A DNA stretch of 64,000 nucleotides, taken from positions 682,001 to 746,000 of the forward strand of contig NZ_CP084115.1 of the NCBI RefSeq assembly GCF_020217465.1, read 5' to 3'. The position numbers were made by a program, and so were the translations under genes. Of this stretch, positions 9,960-20,109 are shown piece after piece. Below the pieces are notes generated by a model, which was not told the DNA's origin, ran no database searches, and was given only the letters and a program-made list of their open reading frames with translations. The stretch is from Cobetia amphilecti (lineage in GTDB: Bacteria > Pseudomonadota > Gammaproteobacteria > Pseudomonadales > Halomonadaceae). The first letter of the stretch is position 1, and each line of letters opens with the position of its first letter.

Positions 9960-11102
9960 ATGTCAGATACCACCGCTACCCCGAGCCCTAGTGCCTCCAG
10001 CGGCCTGCGCGGCCAGAGTGCCGGCGAGACCGCCCTGTGCACCGTCGGCCAGACCGGCTCCGGCCTGCGCTATCGCGGCTACGATCTGGAGGATCTCGCC
10101 GCCCACGCAAGCTTTGAAGAAGTCGCCTATCTGCTGCTCAAGGGCAAGCTGCCCAATCGCGAAGAACTGGACGCCTACATCGCGCGCCTCAAGGGCCTGC
10201 GTGGCCTGCCGGATGCCCTGAAGGCAGTACTGGAGCAGATTCCGGCCAGCGCCCATCCGATGGACGTGATGCGCACCGGCTGCTCGATGCTCGGCAATCT
10301 GGAGACCGAAGAGAGCTTCGATGAGCAGTCCGACCAGGCCGACCGCATGCTGGCCGTGTTCCCGTCGATCATCAATTACTGGTATCGCTTCAGCCATGAT
10401 GGCGTGCGCATCGACACCGAGACCGATGACGACTCCATCGGCGCGCACTTCCTGCACCTTTTGCACGGCGAGGCCCCCAGCGAGCTGCATGCCGCGGTGA
10501 TGAATACCTCGCTGATCCTCTATGCCGAGCACGAATTCAATGCCTCGACCTTCACCGCGCGTGTCTGCGCCTCGACGCTCTCCGACCTGCACTCCTGTGT
10601 GACCGGGGCCATCGGCTCGCTGCGCGGACCGCTGCATGGCGGTGCCAACGAGGCGGCGATGGCGATGATCGAGCACTGGCGCTCACCGGAGGAAGCCGAG
10701 CGCGAGATTCTCGGCATGCTGGAGCGCCGCGAGAAGATCATGGGCTTCGGCCACGCCATCTACCGTGAACGTGACCCGCGCAACGCCATCATCAAGGAGT
10801 GGTCACGCAAGTTGTCCGAGGATGTGGGCGACACTCAGCTCTACGCCGTCTCCGAGCGCGTCGAAGCCGTGATGTGGCGCGAGAAGAAGCTGTTCTGCAA
10901 TGCCGACTTCTTCCACGCCAGCGCCTATCACTTCATGGGCATTCCCACCAAGTTGTTCACGCCGATCTTCGTCTGTTCACGCCTGACCGGCTGGGCGGCG
11001 CATGTCTTCGAGCAACGCGCCAACAATCGCATCATCCGCCCGAGCGCCGATTACACCGGCCCGAAGCATTGCGACTGGCTGCCCATCGAGCAGCGCGACT
11101 GA
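9960..11102 (+). CDS. prpC: 2-methylcitrate synthase
   Basis: Condenses propionyl-CoA with oxaloacetate, first step of the methylcitrate cycle. 380 aa, citrate synthase fold, standard length for PrpC. Catalytic histidines are visible in LHGGANEAAM (His226) and GFGHAIYRERDPR (His265), and the catalytic Asp lies in CNADFFHASAYHF near residue 320. It lacks the N-terminal extension of NADH-regulated Gram-negative citrate synthase. AAGGAG precedes the ATG. Context within prpB and acnD decides between methylcitrate and citrate synthase. Confidence 0.96.
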   Translation: MSDTTATPSPSASSGLRGQSAGETALCTVGQTGSGLRYRGYDLEDLAAHASFEEVAYLLLKGKLPNREELDAYIARLKGLRGLPDALKAVLEQIPASAHPMDVMRTGCSMLGNLETEESFDEQSDQADRMLAVFPSIINYWYRFSHDGVRIDTETDDDSIGAHFLHLLHGEAPSELHAAVMNTSLILYAEHEFNASTFTARVCASTLSDLHSCVTGAIGSLRGPLHGGANEAAMAMIEHWRSPEEAEREILGMLERREKIMGFGHAIYRERDPRNAIIKEWSRKLSEDVGDTQLYAVSERVEAVMWREKKLFCNADFFHASAYHFMGIPTKLFTPIFVCSRLTGWAAHVFEQRANNRIIRPSADYTGPKHCDWLPIEQRD

Positions 11103-11169
11103 CCCTTTCCTCGGCCAGTCAGCGTGCTGGCCGATCGTTTGCTTGACCGCCTGATGAGTCCGGATGCCC

Positions 11170-13872
11170 ATGAATACCGAGTATCGCAAACCCCTGCCTG
11201 GCACGGCGTCACCGGGTACCCCGGTCGACTACTTCGATGCGCGTGCCGCCGTGGAAGACATCGCCCCCGGCGCCTACGCCGGTCTGCCCTATACCTCACG
11301 CGTACTGGCCGAGAACCTGGTGCGTCGCTGCCCGCCGGATCAACTGCGTGACAGCCTCGTGCAATTGATCGAACGTCGGCGTGATCTCGATTTCCCCTGG
11401 TACCCCGCGCGCGTCGTGTGCCATGACATCCTCGGTCAGACCGCGCTGGTCGACCTGGCCGGCCTGCGCGATGCCATCGCCGAGCGCGGCGGAGACCCGG
11501 CCAAGGTCAATCCGGTGGTGCCGACCCAGTTGATCGTCGACCACTCGCTGGCGGTGGAGCACGCCGGCTTCGACAAGGGCGCCTTCGCCAAGAACCGCGC
11601 CATCGAGGAGCGGCGCAACGAGGACCGCTTCCACTTCATCGACTGGACGCGTCAGGCCTTCGAGAACATCGACGTGATTCCGCCGGGCAACGGCATCATG
11701 CACCAGATCAATCTGGAGCGGATGTCGCCGGTGATCGAGTCGCGCGCCGATGAGAAGGGCCATCAAGTCGCCTTCCCGGATACCCTGGTGGGCACCGACA
11801 GCCACACGCCGCATGTCGATGCGCTGGGCGTGATCGCCGTCGGCGTCGGCGGGCTCGAGGCCGAGAGCGTGATGCTGGGGCGTGCCTCCTACATGCGTCT
11901 GCCGGACATCATCGGCGTGCGCCTCACCGGGCGTCCGCAGCCGGGCATCACCGCCACCGACATCGTGCTGGCGCTGACCGAATTCCTGCGCGCCGAGAAG
12001 GTTGTCTCCTCCTATCTGGAATTCTTCGGCGAAGGCGCGGCCAGCCTCACCCTGGGCGATCGCGCCACCATCTCCAACATGACGCCGGAGTACGGCGCCA
12101 CGGCGGCGATGTTCTACATCGACCAGCAGACGCTGGACTATCTGACGCTGACCGGACGCGAGCCGGAGAACATCGCGCTGGTCGAGCGCTACGCGCGTGA
12201 GACCGGGCTGTGGGCCGACGAGAGCGGTCATATCGAAGGCGCGGTGGAATATGAGCGCGAGCTGACCTTCGACCTGTCCTCGGTGGTGCGCACCCTGGCG
12301 GGCCCCTCCAACCCGCACAGTCGCGTGCCGACCAGTGAACTGGCCGCACGCGGGATCTCCGGGGTGATCGAGCATGAGCAGGACGAGGACGGGCGCGACC
12401 TGATGCCGGATGGCGCGGTGATCATCGCCGCCATCACCAGCTGCACCAACACCTCGAATCCGCGCAATGTCATTGCCGCCGGCCTGCTGGCCAGACGCGC
12501 CAATGCGCTGGGGCTGACGCGCAAGCCGTGGGTCAAGACCTCGCTGGCGCCGGGCTCCAAGGCCGTGCAGCTGTATCTGGAAGAGGCGGAACTGCTGCCG
12601 GAACTCGAACAGCTCGGCTTCGGCATCGTCGGCTTCGCCTGTACCACCTGCAATGGCATGAGCGGTGCGCTGGACCCGGCGATCCAGCAGGAAATCGTCG
12701 AGCGTGATCTCTATTCCACCGCGGTGCTGTCCGGCAACCGCAACTTCGATGGTCGTATCCACCCCTACGCCAAGCAGGCCTTCCTGGCCTCGCCGCCGCT
12801 GGTGGTCGCCTACGCCATCGCCGGCACCATCCGCTTCGATATCGAGAAGGATGTTCTCGGGCATGCGCCGGACGGCTCGCCGATCATGCTCAAGGACCTG
12901 TGGCCGAGCGACGAGGAGATCGACGCCATCGTCGGCTCCAGCGTCAAGCCGGACCACTTCCGTCAGGTCTACATCCCGATGTTCGAGGCCCGTCAGGATC
13001 GCGACGACACGACCAGTCCGCTCTACGACTGGCGCGAGATGAGCACCTACATCCGTCGTCCGCCGTACTGGGAAGGCGGCCTGGCCAGCGCACCGACGCT
13101 CAAGGGCATGCGGGCACTGGCGGTGCTGGGGGACAACATCACCACCGATCACCTGTCGCCCTCCAATGCCATCATGGCCAGCAGTGCGGCGGGTGAGTAT
13201 CTGGCCGCGATGGGCCTGCCGGAGGAGGACTTCAATTCCTACGCCACTCACCGCGGTGATCACCTCACCGCGCAGCGGGCCACCTTCGCCAATCCCAAGC
13301 TGATCAACGAGATGGCCGTGGTGGAAGGGGCGGACGGCAAGCGCGAGATAAAGCAGGGCTCGCTCACGCGCCTGGAGCCGGAAGGCAAGGTGGTACGCAT
13401 GTGGGAGGCCATCGAGGCCTACATGCAGCGCAAGCAGCCGTTGATCATCATCGCGGGCGCGGATTACGGCCAGGGCTCGTCGCGTGACTGGGCGGCCAAG
13501 GGCGTGCGGCTGGCGGGCGTCGAGGCCATCGTCGCGGAAGGTTTCGAGCGTATCCACCGCACCAATCTGGTCGGCATGGGCGTGATGCCGCTGCAGTTCG
13601 CCGCCGGTACCACGCGCAAGACGCTGGCGCTGGATGGCAGCGAGATCTACGCCGTCGAAGGCGAGCCGGCGCCGGGGGCAGAACTCACGCTGGTGATCGA
13701 GCGCACCGCCGGCGACAAGGCAGGCCAGCTCGAGCGCGTGCCGGTCACCTGCCGTCTCGATACCCGTGAGGAAGTCTCCATCTACTCGGCGGGCGGCGTG
13801 CTGCAGCGCTTCGCCGAAGACTTTCTGAGCTCCCAGGCACCGGGCGAGCCGGCGGCGGAGGTATCGGCATGA
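11170..13872 (+). CDS. acnD: Fe/S-dependent 2-methylisocitrate dehydratase AcnD
   Basis: Aconitase-family enzyme that dehydrates 2-methylcitrate to the trans isomer of 2-methylaconitate, which PrpF then isomerises. About 900 aa. Cluster cysteines are Cys425 in ITSCTNTSNP and Cys491/Cys494 in GFACTTCNGMSG, and the swivelling domain motif GADYGQGSSRDWAAKG lies near 760-775. I took the second ATG (11170), because the protein then begins MNTEYRKPLPGT like other AcnD; an ATG two codons upstream is also possible. Its stop overlaps the prpF start by four bases, which indicates translational coupling. Confidence 0.95.
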   Translation: MNTEYRKPLPGTASPGTPVDYFDARAAVEDIAPGAYAGLPYTSRVLAENLVRRCPPDQLRDSLVQLIERRRDLDFPWYPARVVCHDILGQTALVDLAGLRDAIAERGGDPAKVNPVVPTQLIVDHSLAVEHAGFDKGAFAKNRAIEERRNEDRFHFIDWTRQAFENIDVIPPGNGIMHQINLERMSPVIESRADEKGHQVAFPDTLVGTDSHTPHVDALGVIAVGVGGLEAESVMLGRASYMRLPDIIGVRLTGRPQPGITATDIVLALTEFLRAEKVVSSYLEFFGEGAASLTLGDRATISNMTPEYGATAAMFYIDQQTLDYLTLTGREPENIALVERYARETGLWADESGHIEGAVEYERELTFDLSSVVRTLAGPSNPHSRVPTSELAARGISGVIEHEQDEDGRDLMPDGAVIIAAITSCTNTSNPRNVIAAGLLARRANALGLTRKPWVKTSLAPGSKAVQLYLEEAELLPELEQLGFGIVGFACTTCNGMSGALDPAIQQEIVERDLYSTAVLSGNRNFDGRIHPYAKQAFLASPPLVVAYAIAGTIRFDIEKDVLGHAPDGSPIMLKDLWPSDEEIDAIVGSSVKPDHFRQVYIPMFEARQDRDDTTSPLYDWREMSTYIRRPPYWEGGLASAPTLKGMRALAVLGDNITTDHLSPSNAIMASSAAGEYLAAMGLPEEDFNSYATHRGDHLTAQRATFANPKLINEMAVVEGADGKREIKQGSLTRLEPEGKVVRMWEAIEAYMQRKQPLIIIAGADYGQGSSRDWAAKGVRLAGVEAIVAEGFERIHRTNLVGMGVMPLQFAAGTTRKTLALDGSEIYAVEGEPAPGAELTLVIERTAGDKAGQLERVPVTCRLDTREEVSIYSAGGVLQRFAEDFLSSQAPGEPAAEVSA

Positions 13873-15137
13873 GCCAGCAGGCACAGCTCAGGATTCCCGC
13901 CACCTATCTGCGTGGCGGCACCAGCAAGGGCGTGTTCTTCCTGCGCGATGAGCTGCCGGAAGCGGCGCAGGTGCCGGGCCCGGCGCGTGATGCCCTGCTG
14001 TTGCGCGTGATCGGCAGCCCCGACCCCTACGCCAAGCAGATCGACGGCATGGGGGGCGCGACCTCCAGCACCAGCAAGACGGTGATCATCAGTCGCAGCG
14101 AACAGCCGGACCACGACGTCGACTATCTGTTCGGCCAGGTCTCCATCGACTCGCCCTTCGTCGACTGGAGCGGCAACTGCGGCAATCTCTCGGCGGCGGT
14201 CGGGCCCTTCGCCATCGAGAAGGGCCTGGTGCCGGTCGAGCGCCTGCCGCGTGATGGCATCGCCGAGGTGCGTATCTGGCAGGCCAACATCGCCAAGACC
14301 ATCATCGCTCGGGTGCCGATGTGTGAGGGGCGCGTCCAGGAAAGCGGCGACTTCGCCCTGGATGGCGTGACTTTCCCGGCTGCCGAAGTGGCGGTCGCCT
14401 TCCGCGACCCCGCCGCCGGCGAGGGCAGCATGTTCCCCACCGGCAATGTGGTCGATACGCTGGAAGTGCCGGAATCGGTGGTCGCGGGCGGGCGGATCCA
14501 GGCGACCCTGATCAATGCCGGCATCCCGACCATCTTCGTCGCTGCCCGCGATCTCGGCTATCAGGGCACCGAGCTGCAGGAGGCGATCAACGCGGATGGC
14601 GAGGCCCTCGCGCGCCTCGAGACATTGCGCGCCCACGGCGCACTGCGCATGGGGCTGATCCAGGAGCTGGGCGAGGCCGCCAGACGTCAGCACACCCCCA
14701 AGGTCGCCTTCGTGGCACCGCCGGTGGATCACGTCGTCTCCAGTGGTCGCGAGATCAAGGCCGACGAGATCGACGTGCTGATTCGCGCCGTGTCGATGGG
14801 CAAGCTGCACCACGCCATGATGGGCACCGCGGCCGTCGCCATCGCCGCTGCGGCCGCGGTGCCCGGCACGCTGGTCAATCTTGCCGCCGGTGGCGGGGCC
14901 GATGCTGAGTCTGGGGTCGGACAGACTGGCACCGCGCGTGACTCGGTGTGCTTCGGACATCCCTCCGGCACGCTCAGGGTCGGCGCGAGTGCCCATCGTC
15001 AGTCACCTTCGGGTCAGGACGGTGACGACCAGCAAGGCGAGGGCGAATGGACCGTCAGTGAGGCCGTGATGAGTCGCAGCGCGCGTATCCTGATGGAAGG
15101 CTGGGTGCGGGTGCCGGCGGAGACCTTGATGCGCTAG
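13869..15137 (+). CDS. prpF: 2-methylaconitate cis-trans isomerase PrpF
   Basis: Isomerase of the diaminopimelate-epimerase-like fold, 422 aa; it converts the AcnD product into the substrate for rehydration. The key lysine (Lys70 in [12 protein letters not shown]) and cysteine (Cys104 in [11 protein letters not shown]) correspond to Lys73 and Cys107 described for the Shewanella protein (from memory). Relatives are near 390-400 aa. The extra length is a hydrophilic segment near residues 340-395, rich in Gly/Ser/Gln/Asp, so a loop has expanded. ATGA overlap with acnD. Confidence 0.94.
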   Translation: MSQQAQLRIPATYLRGGTSKGVFFLRDELPEAAQVPGPARDALLLRVIGSPDPYAKQIDGMGGATSSTSKTVIISRSEQPDHDVDYLFGQVSIDSPFVDWSGNCGNLSAAVGPFAIEKGLVPVERLPRDGIAEVRIWQANIAKTIIARVPMCEGRVQESGDFALDGVTFPAAEVAVAFRDPAAGEGSMFPTGNVVDTLEVPESVVAGGRIQATLINAGIPTIFVAARDLGYQGTELQEAINADGEALARLETLRAHGALRMGLIQELGEAARRQHTPKVAFVAPPVDHVVSSGREIKADEIDVLIRAVSMGKLHHAMMGTAAVAIAAAAAVPGTLVNLAAGGGADAESGVGQTGTARDSVCFGHPSGTLRVGASAHRQSPSGQDGDDQQGEGEWTVSEAVMSRSARILMEGWVRVPAETLMR

Positions 15138-15207
15138 CGCCGGTATTGGCAGGCGATGGTCTACTGTCAATATATCTCTCTTGATATTCCTCCTGCGGCA
15201 TCCCGAT

Positions 15208-15247
15208 GAAAGCCGGCCTGGCATGCATGTGCAGAGGGCCGGCTTTC
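15208..15247 (+). terminator. Hairpin between prpF and prpD
   Basis: Perfect 11-bp stem (15208-15218 with 15237-15247) with an 18-base loop and no clear U tract. It may lower expression of prpD relative to the upstream genes. Confidence 0.5.
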
Positions 15248-15342
15248 GCGTTTCCGTGGTGAGGACACAGGTATTTCGGGGGATGTGCCGGCATCGCGGG
15301 AGATGCATGCGAGCAAAGACGATCCACGACAGGAGGTCACAC

Positions 15343-17013
15343 ATGAGCACGCCATCCTCTGATCAGACGGGCGACAGCCGTCTCAGCGCCACTCAAGCCA
15401 GTACAAGTCAGGCCAGTACCAACCAGGCCAGCACCAATCAAGCCAGTACCAATCAGGCCAGCGCCAACCAGCGCCCGGACTATGACCCGGAGCTGCAGCA
15501 GATCGCCGACTATGTGCTGGGGTATTGCGATGGTCTGCATACCGCGGATGCGGATGCGGATACGGATGCGGATACGGATGTGGATGGCCTGGCCGGTAAG
15601 AGCGAGCGCTCAGGTCCCTCGGCAGAGGCGATGGACACCGCTCGCCTGTGTCTGATGGATACCCTCGGCTGCGGCATCCTGGCGCTGCGCTTCCCGGAAT
15701 GCACCAAGCATCTCGGGCCGCTGGTGGCCGAGACCGTGGTGCCGCATGGTGCGCGGGTGCCCGGCACCGCCTTCAGTCTCGATCCCGTCAAGGCGGCGTG
15801 GGATATCGGCTGCACCATCCGCTGGCTGGATTACAACGACACCTGGCTGGCGGCGGAGTGGGGGCATCCCTCGGACAATCTCGGCGGCATTCTGGCGGTG
15901 GCGGACCACCTCTCGCGCCAGCGTGTCGCGCTGGGCAAGCCGCCCCTGGTGATGCGCGATGTGCTGGAGAGCATGGTGATGGCTCACGAGATCCAGGGCG
16001 TGCTGGCGCTGGACAACAGCTTCAATCGCGTCGGGCTCGACCATGTCATGCTGGTCAAGGTGGCGACCACCGCCGTGACGGCGCGCTTGATGGGGGCGAA
16101 TCGCGAGCAGTTGCTGTCGGCGCTGTCGCACGCCTTCGTCGATGGCCAGAGTCTGCGCACCTATCGCCATGCGCCCAATGCGGGCTCGCGCAAGAGCTGG
16201 GCGGCGGGGGACGCCACCTCGCGGGGCGTGCGGCTGGCGGACATCGCCCTGCGTGGCGAGATGGGCGTCCCCGGCGCTCTCAGTGCGCCGCAGTGGGGCT
16301 TCAATGATGTCTCCTTCAGTCACGGCAATAGCGATCTCGCGCTCAAGCCTGAAGACGAACGGCACCTGACGCTGGCGCGCCCTCTGGGCAGCTATGTGAT
16401 GGAGAACGTGCTCTTCAAGGTCTCCTTCCCGGCTGAATTCCATGCCCAGACCGCCGCCGAGGCGGCCGTCCAGCTCCATCCCGAGGTGCGCGACCGGCTC
16501 GAGGAGATCGAGCGCATCGAGATCACCACCCACGAATCGGCGATCCGCATCATCTCCAAGCAGGGCGCGCTCGCCAATGCGGCGGACCGCGATCACTGCC
16601 TGCAATACATGGTCGCGGTGCCGCTGATCTTCGGCGAGTTGAACGCGGACCACTATGAAGATGGCTTCCATGCCGCTTACCCGGAGATCGACCGGCTGCG
16701 TGACAGAATGGTCGTCAAGGAAGAGGCGCGCTTCACCCGCGAGTATCTGGAAGCCGACAAGCGCTCGATCGCCAATGCCCTGCGGGTAGTCTTTTACGAT
16801 GGCAGTGCCACCGAGCAGGTGACGGTGGAATACCCGCTGGGACATCGTCGGCGGCGTGAAGAGTCGCTCGTTCCGCTCGAGGACAAGTGCCGGGCCAATC
16901 TGGCCACCTGCTTCCCACCCACGCGGTGCGACACCTTGATGGCGTTGCTGGGCGATCGCGAGCGACTCGAAGCACTGCCGGTGCACGAGTTCATGGCGCA
17001 TTGGGTGCCGTGA
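15343..17013 (+). CDS. prpD: 2-methylcitrate dehydratase PrpD with repetitive N-terminus
   Basis: Fe-independent dehydratase of the MmgE/PrpD family, 556 aa against about 480 in E. coli. The family core starts near residue 47 ([16 protein letters not shown]) and includes [20 protein letters not shown]. Upstream of it is a low-complexity tail with five QAST[NS]-type pentapeptides, and at residues 67-81 a second insert of alternating Ala-Asp/Thr-Asp. Both inserts come from tandem DNA repeats. The start was set at 15343 because GGAGG lies 6 bases upstream. AcnD plus PrpF already supply the dehydration step; Pseudomonas also keeps prpD in this cluster, so the redundancy is not unique. Confidence 0.93.
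   Translation: MSTPSSDQTGDSRLSATQASTSQASTNQASTNQASTNQASANQRPDYDPELQQIADYVLGYCDGLHTADADADTDADTDVDGLAGKSERSGPSAEAMDTARLCLMDTLGCGILALRFPECTKHLGPLVAETVVPHGARVPGTAFSLDPVKAAWDIGCTIRWLDYNDTWLAAEWGHPSDNLGGILAVADHLSRQRVALGKPPLVMRDVLESMVMAHEIQGVLALDNSFNRVGLDHVMLVKVATTAVTARLMGANREQLLSALSHAFVDGQSLRTYRHAPNAGSRKSWAAGDATSRGVRLADIALRGEMGVPGALSAPQWGFNDVSFSHGNSDLALKPEDERHLTLARPLGSYVMENVLFKVSFPAEFHAQTAAEAAVQLHPEVRDRLEEIERIEITTHESAIRIISKQGALANAADRDHCLQYMVAVPLIFGELNADHYEDGFHAAYPEIDRLRDRMVVKEEARFTREYLEADKRSIANALRVVFYDGSATEQVTVEYPLGHRRRREESLVPLEDKCRANLATCFPPTRCDTLMALLGDRERLEALPVHEFMAHWVP
15394..15468 (+). repeat. 15-bp in-frame tandem repeat in prpD
   Basis: Five units related to CAGGCCAGTACCAAT, encoding five Gln-Ala-Ser/Thr-rich pentapeptides. 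Differences between units are mostly synonymous. Confidence 0.9.
15544..15585 (+). repeat. 6-bp in-frame tandem repeat in prpD
   Basis: Seven hexamers of the form RCGGAT (the last GTGGAT), encoding alternating Ala/Thr/Val-Asp. A likely slippage-prone site that would change protein length without shifting frame. Confidence 0.9.
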
Positions 17014-17200
17014 GGTTGCCAGTCGCATGATGCCCCGTTGGCAATCAGTCATCCAATTGACTGGTGCCGTCATCCGGTATGGGTAAACTGGAAGCGGATT
17101 GCACAGGAAGATCGACAGGGGCGCTTGCAAAGACTCGCCGGAGAGCGGGACAACGCCTGCCGGGCCTTCATTGCAAAGGCATCATCACAAGGGACTCATC

Positions 17201-17794
17201 ATGAAAACATTTCTGCTGCTGGGCGCCATCGCGCTGATCGTCATCTACGTGATCTCGATCTACAACAAGCTGGTCAGCCTCAAGGCGCGCTTCGAGAATG
17301 CCTTCGCGCAGATAGAGGTGCAGCTCAAGCGGCGCTACGACCTGATTCCCAATCTGGTCGAGACGGCCAAGGGCTATCTGAGTCATGAGCGTGGCACCTT
17401 GGAAGAAGTGATCAATGCCCGCAACAAGGCGATGGCCGCCTTGAATGCCGCAGCGGCGCATCCCGGCAGCATGGACAAGCTGGCCAGTCTGGCCGGTGCC
17501 GAGCAGGGGCTGGCAGCGAGTCTGGGCAAGCTGGATGTGGTGGTCGAGGCCTATCCGGAGCTCAAAGCGGACCAGACCATGAGCGACCTGATGGAAGAGC
17601 TGACCGCCACCGAGAACCGCGTCGCCTTCGCGCGTCAGGCCTACAACGATGCCGTCACCGACTACAACGTCTATCGCCAGAGCTTCCCGCAGGTGGTGTT
17701 CGCGCCGACCTTCGGTCATCGCAGTGATGCAGGCCTGCTGGCCTTCGATGACAGCGTGAAGATTCGCCAGGCCCCGGATGTCAGCTTCTCTTGA
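17201..17794 (+). CDS. LemA family protein
   Basis: Membrane-anchored helical-bundle protein, 197 aa. A single hydrophobic helix (residues 3-21, LLLGAIALIVIYVISIYN) is followed by the LemA core with the signature RYDLIPNLVETAKGY at 45-59 and ATENRVAFARQAYNDAVTDYN near 137-157. The start at 17201 has AGGGAC upstream and begins with the membrane helix; the frame is open 34 codons further. Molecular role is unknown for the family, but LemA is often encoded beside M48-type peptidases, as here. It begins 188 bases after prpD and probably forms an operon with the next gene. Confidence 0.9.
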   Translation: MKTFLLLGAIALIVIYVISIYNKLVSLKARFENAFAQIEVQLKRRYDLIPNLVETAKGYLSHERGTLEEVINARNKAMAALNAAAAHPGSMDKLASLAGAEQGLAASLGKLDVVVEAYPELKADQTMSDLMEELTATENRVAFARQAYNDAVTDYNVYRQSFPQVVFAPTFGHRSDAGLLAFDDSVKIRQAPDVSFS

Positions 17795-17864
17795 GTCGAC
17801 CGGTTGATGCTTCTCTCGCAGCGGCCTTGCGCTGTGATCCTGACTGGGTAGATGGCGAGCGCGA

Positions 17865-19769
17865 ATGAATTTCTATCATGAGCAGGACAGTGCGCGGCGT
17901 CGTACGCGGCTATTGCTGCTGGCCTTCACGGCCATGTCGCTGGTGGTGTCTCTTGCCGCCGGCGCCGTGGTGCATGTCGCGATCAGCAGTTTCCTGGGGC
18001 GTCCGGCCTCCACGACGTTTGAATATGTCTGGCCAGTGGCGAGCATCATCTTTCTGTGCAATGCACTGGTCGCGGCGCGTGAGCTGCGGCGTCTGCAGCA
18101 GGGCGGTGCGGTCGTGGCCGCACGCCTGGGCGGCAAGCTGGTGGATGTCGAGACCCAGGACTCGAGCGAGCGGCGGGCACTGAATGTCGTGGAAGAGATG
18201 GCGATCGCCGCCAATCTGCCCACGCCGCAGCTGTTCCTGCTGCCGCATGAGGCGATGATCAATGCCTTCGCGGCGGGCTATCGGCCCCATGATGCGGTGA
18301 TCGCGCTGAGTCGCGGGGCGTTGGAGCAGCTGGATCGCAACGAGCTGCAGGGCGTGGTCGCTCACGAGTTCGCCCATATCGCCAATGGCGATATTCGCCT
18401 CAACCTGCGTCTGGCGAGTGCGGTCCACGGCCTGGTGTTTCTCTCCGAGGCGGGGCGCTTCCTGATGGGGGCGGGGCGCATCGGCTTCGTGTTGGGCAGG
18501 GCGCGCTCCTCCGGTTCCGACAGGAAAGGCGGCATGCCACAGCTGATGCTGGTAGGTGTGGCGCTGTGGTTGCTCGGCAGTCTCGGCGGGCTGGGCGGCA
18601 GGCTGTTGCAACGCGGGGTCGCGCGCTCACGCGAATATCTCGCCGATGCCAGTGCAGTGCGCCTGACGCGTTTCCCGGATGGCATCGCCTCGGCCCTCAA
18701 GCGTATCGGTGGCATGGGCTGGCAGGGGCGCATCCAGCATCCGCGCGCCATGACCTACAACCACCTCTTCTTCGTCGAAGCGCGTCCGCCATGGCTGACG
18801 GGCTGGTTCGACTCGCATCCGCCGCTGGATGAACGCATCAAGCGCCTGGAACCCCGTTGGGACAGACAATATCTGAGCGCGCGCCAGCAACCGGTGCATA
18901 CCTTCGAGCAGCAGGGGCCCATCGGGGCCGAAGTGCTTGGCGGGGTCATGGCGGGTATCGCCGGCGCGGCCGTCATGGGCGAGCTGTCGCGTTCCCGGGG
19001 TGAACTCGAGAACCTGACGCTGTCGCGCTTTCTCTGCCCGCAGCTGGTGGTGGCGATGATCGCGCCTTCGGAGCTCACCCGGCGTGGGGTCTGGCTCACC
19101 GAGCTTGAGCGTCAGCATGACTGGCTGGATGGCAAGCGCGTGCGCGAGGCGCGGCGCAAGCTCGAGTCCTTGCCGCGGGTCGAGTGGATCCCCTTGCTCA
19201 ATCGGTTGATACCGCGCTGGCGGGAAGCGGATGAGCGCGCGCATCGCATGCTCAAGGCGCAGACACCTCCGCAGGACATGTTCATCTGGTGTCTGTGGCA
19301 GTTGCTGCTGGAGTCACTGGACCCGCGAATCGATCGCAAGAGTGACTCGCTGGCCCTGCAGCAATGCCAGCCGGCCTGTCAGCATTGGCTCGTGCTGATG
19401 GTCGGACTTATCGACGATGAAGCGCTGCGCGAGGACATCTTCCTGGATGCCAGTGCAGAACTTGGTCTGGCGCTTGCGTATCCGCAGTCGCAACCGGATG
19501 GGGATAACCCTGCGCTGCGCTGCCGTCATCTTACGCAGCTGGCTCACCTGCGCCCGATGGACAAGCAGCGCTGGTTCGCGGCGCTTGCCCAGGTGGTGCA
19601 TGCCGATCAGAAGCTTGCAGAGGAAGAGGTAGCCCTGCTGACTCTGCTGGCGCGCGTCATGCAGCTGCCGGAGGCGCGTCTGGAAGCGGCGCTTGAGACA
19701 CAGTCGCATTCGCGTGGTGGCTGGCAGGCGCGCCCAGTGTCACGACCCGCGGACGGCAAGGCGGTCTGA
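17865..19769 (+). CDS. M48 family membrane metallopeptidase
   Basis: Zinc metalloprotease of the HtpX/Ste24 type, 634 aa. The zinc motif HEFAH is at 167-171 and the third ligand is Glu255 in SREYLADASA. Hydrophobic helices lie at about 15-45, 54-70, 183-205, 222-245 and 355-372. The first half is a typical M48 domain. The second half (about 330-634) is a long hydrophilic C-terminal region that ends in a helical segment near 570-620 (DKQRWFAALAQVVHADQKL) reminiscent of TerB-like domains, though I would not insist on this. Family members degrade misfolded membrane proteins. Paired with LemA 70 bases upstream. Confidence 0.88.
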   Translation: MNFYHEQDSARRRTRLLLLAFTAMSLVVSLAAGAVVHVAISSFLGRPASTTFEYVWPVASIIFLCNALVAARELRRLQQGGAVVAARLGGKLVDVETQDSSERRALNVVEEMAIAANLPTPQLFLLPHEAMINAFAAGYRPHDAVIALSRGALEQLDRNELQGVVAHEFAHIANGDIRLNLRLASAVHGLVFLSEAGRFLMGAGRIGFVLGRARSSGSDRKGGMPQLMLVGVALWLLGSLGGLGGRLLQRGVARSREYLADASAVRLTRFPDGIASALKRIGGMGWQGRIQHPRAMTYNHLFFVEARPPWLTGWFDSHPPLDERIKRLEPRWDRQYLSARQQPVHTFEQQGPIGAEVLGGVMAGIAGAAVMGELSRSRGELENLTLSRFLCPQLVVAMIAPSELTRRGVWLTELERQHDWLDGKRVREARRKLESLPRVEWIPLLNRLIPRWREADERAHRMLKAQTPPQDMFIWCLWQLLLESLDPRIDRKSDSLALQQCQPACQHWLVLMVGLIDDEALREDIFLDASAELGLALAYPQSQPDGDNPALRCRHLTQLAHLRPMDKQRWFAALAQVVHADQKLAEEEVALLTLLARVMQLPEARLEAALETQSHSRGGWQARPVSRPADGKAV

Positions 19770-19939
19770 GTATCGACCAGGCGAGTGGCTGTTTTCTGCG
19801 TCAAAGCCCTTGCCATCAAGCCGATTCCTGCGTAAAGTACGCATCCGCTGCCGGGGACGCATGGCCTTACCAGCGGTGAAAGAGGTTTGCAGGTGATTGT
19901 TTTGCTTGGTGTTTTTGAAGTCCGCTTCTAAACCATCGG

Positions 19940-19967
19940 TTGACAATCCCGGGCGATTCGCTAGAAT
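19940..19967 (+). promoter_or_regulatory. rRNA operon promoter P1
   Basis: TTGACA (19940-19945), 16-base spacer, TAGAAT (19962-19967). An AT-rich stretch at about 19890-19930 looks like an UP element and the discriminator is GC-rich, both usual for stringently controlled rRNA promoters. Confidence 0.85.
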
Positions 19968-20058
19968 ACGCCGCACTCCTTACGGAACAGGTGATCGAGC
20001 AACGCTCCTCACCGCTTGATGATGCTTAGAGGCAGTCGACCGACTCATCATCAAGTGC

Positions 20059-20086
20059 TTGACTTCTCAAGCGTTCCGGGTAGAAT
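20059..20086 (+). promoter_or_regulatory. rRNA operon promoter P2
   Basis: TTGACT (20059-20064), 16-base spacer, TAGAAT (20081-20086), exactly 119 bases after P1. A 10-bp hairpin (20015-20024 with 20046-20055) lies between the two promoters. Confidence 0.85.
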
Positions 20087-20109
20087 ATGCCTCCTCGCTT
20101 AGCAGCGAC

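Noticed and set aside
9802-10221. 139-residue frame overlapping the prpB-prpC gap and the start of prpC
   Set aside because: Pro/Ala/Arg-rich out-of-frame reading of prpC; no ribosome site.
11296-13884. 862-residue open frame on the minus strand across acnD
   Set aside because: It is the mirror of a strongly conserved gene in high-GC DNA, has no recognisable domain, and is rich in Arg/His/Gly as expected for antisense frames.
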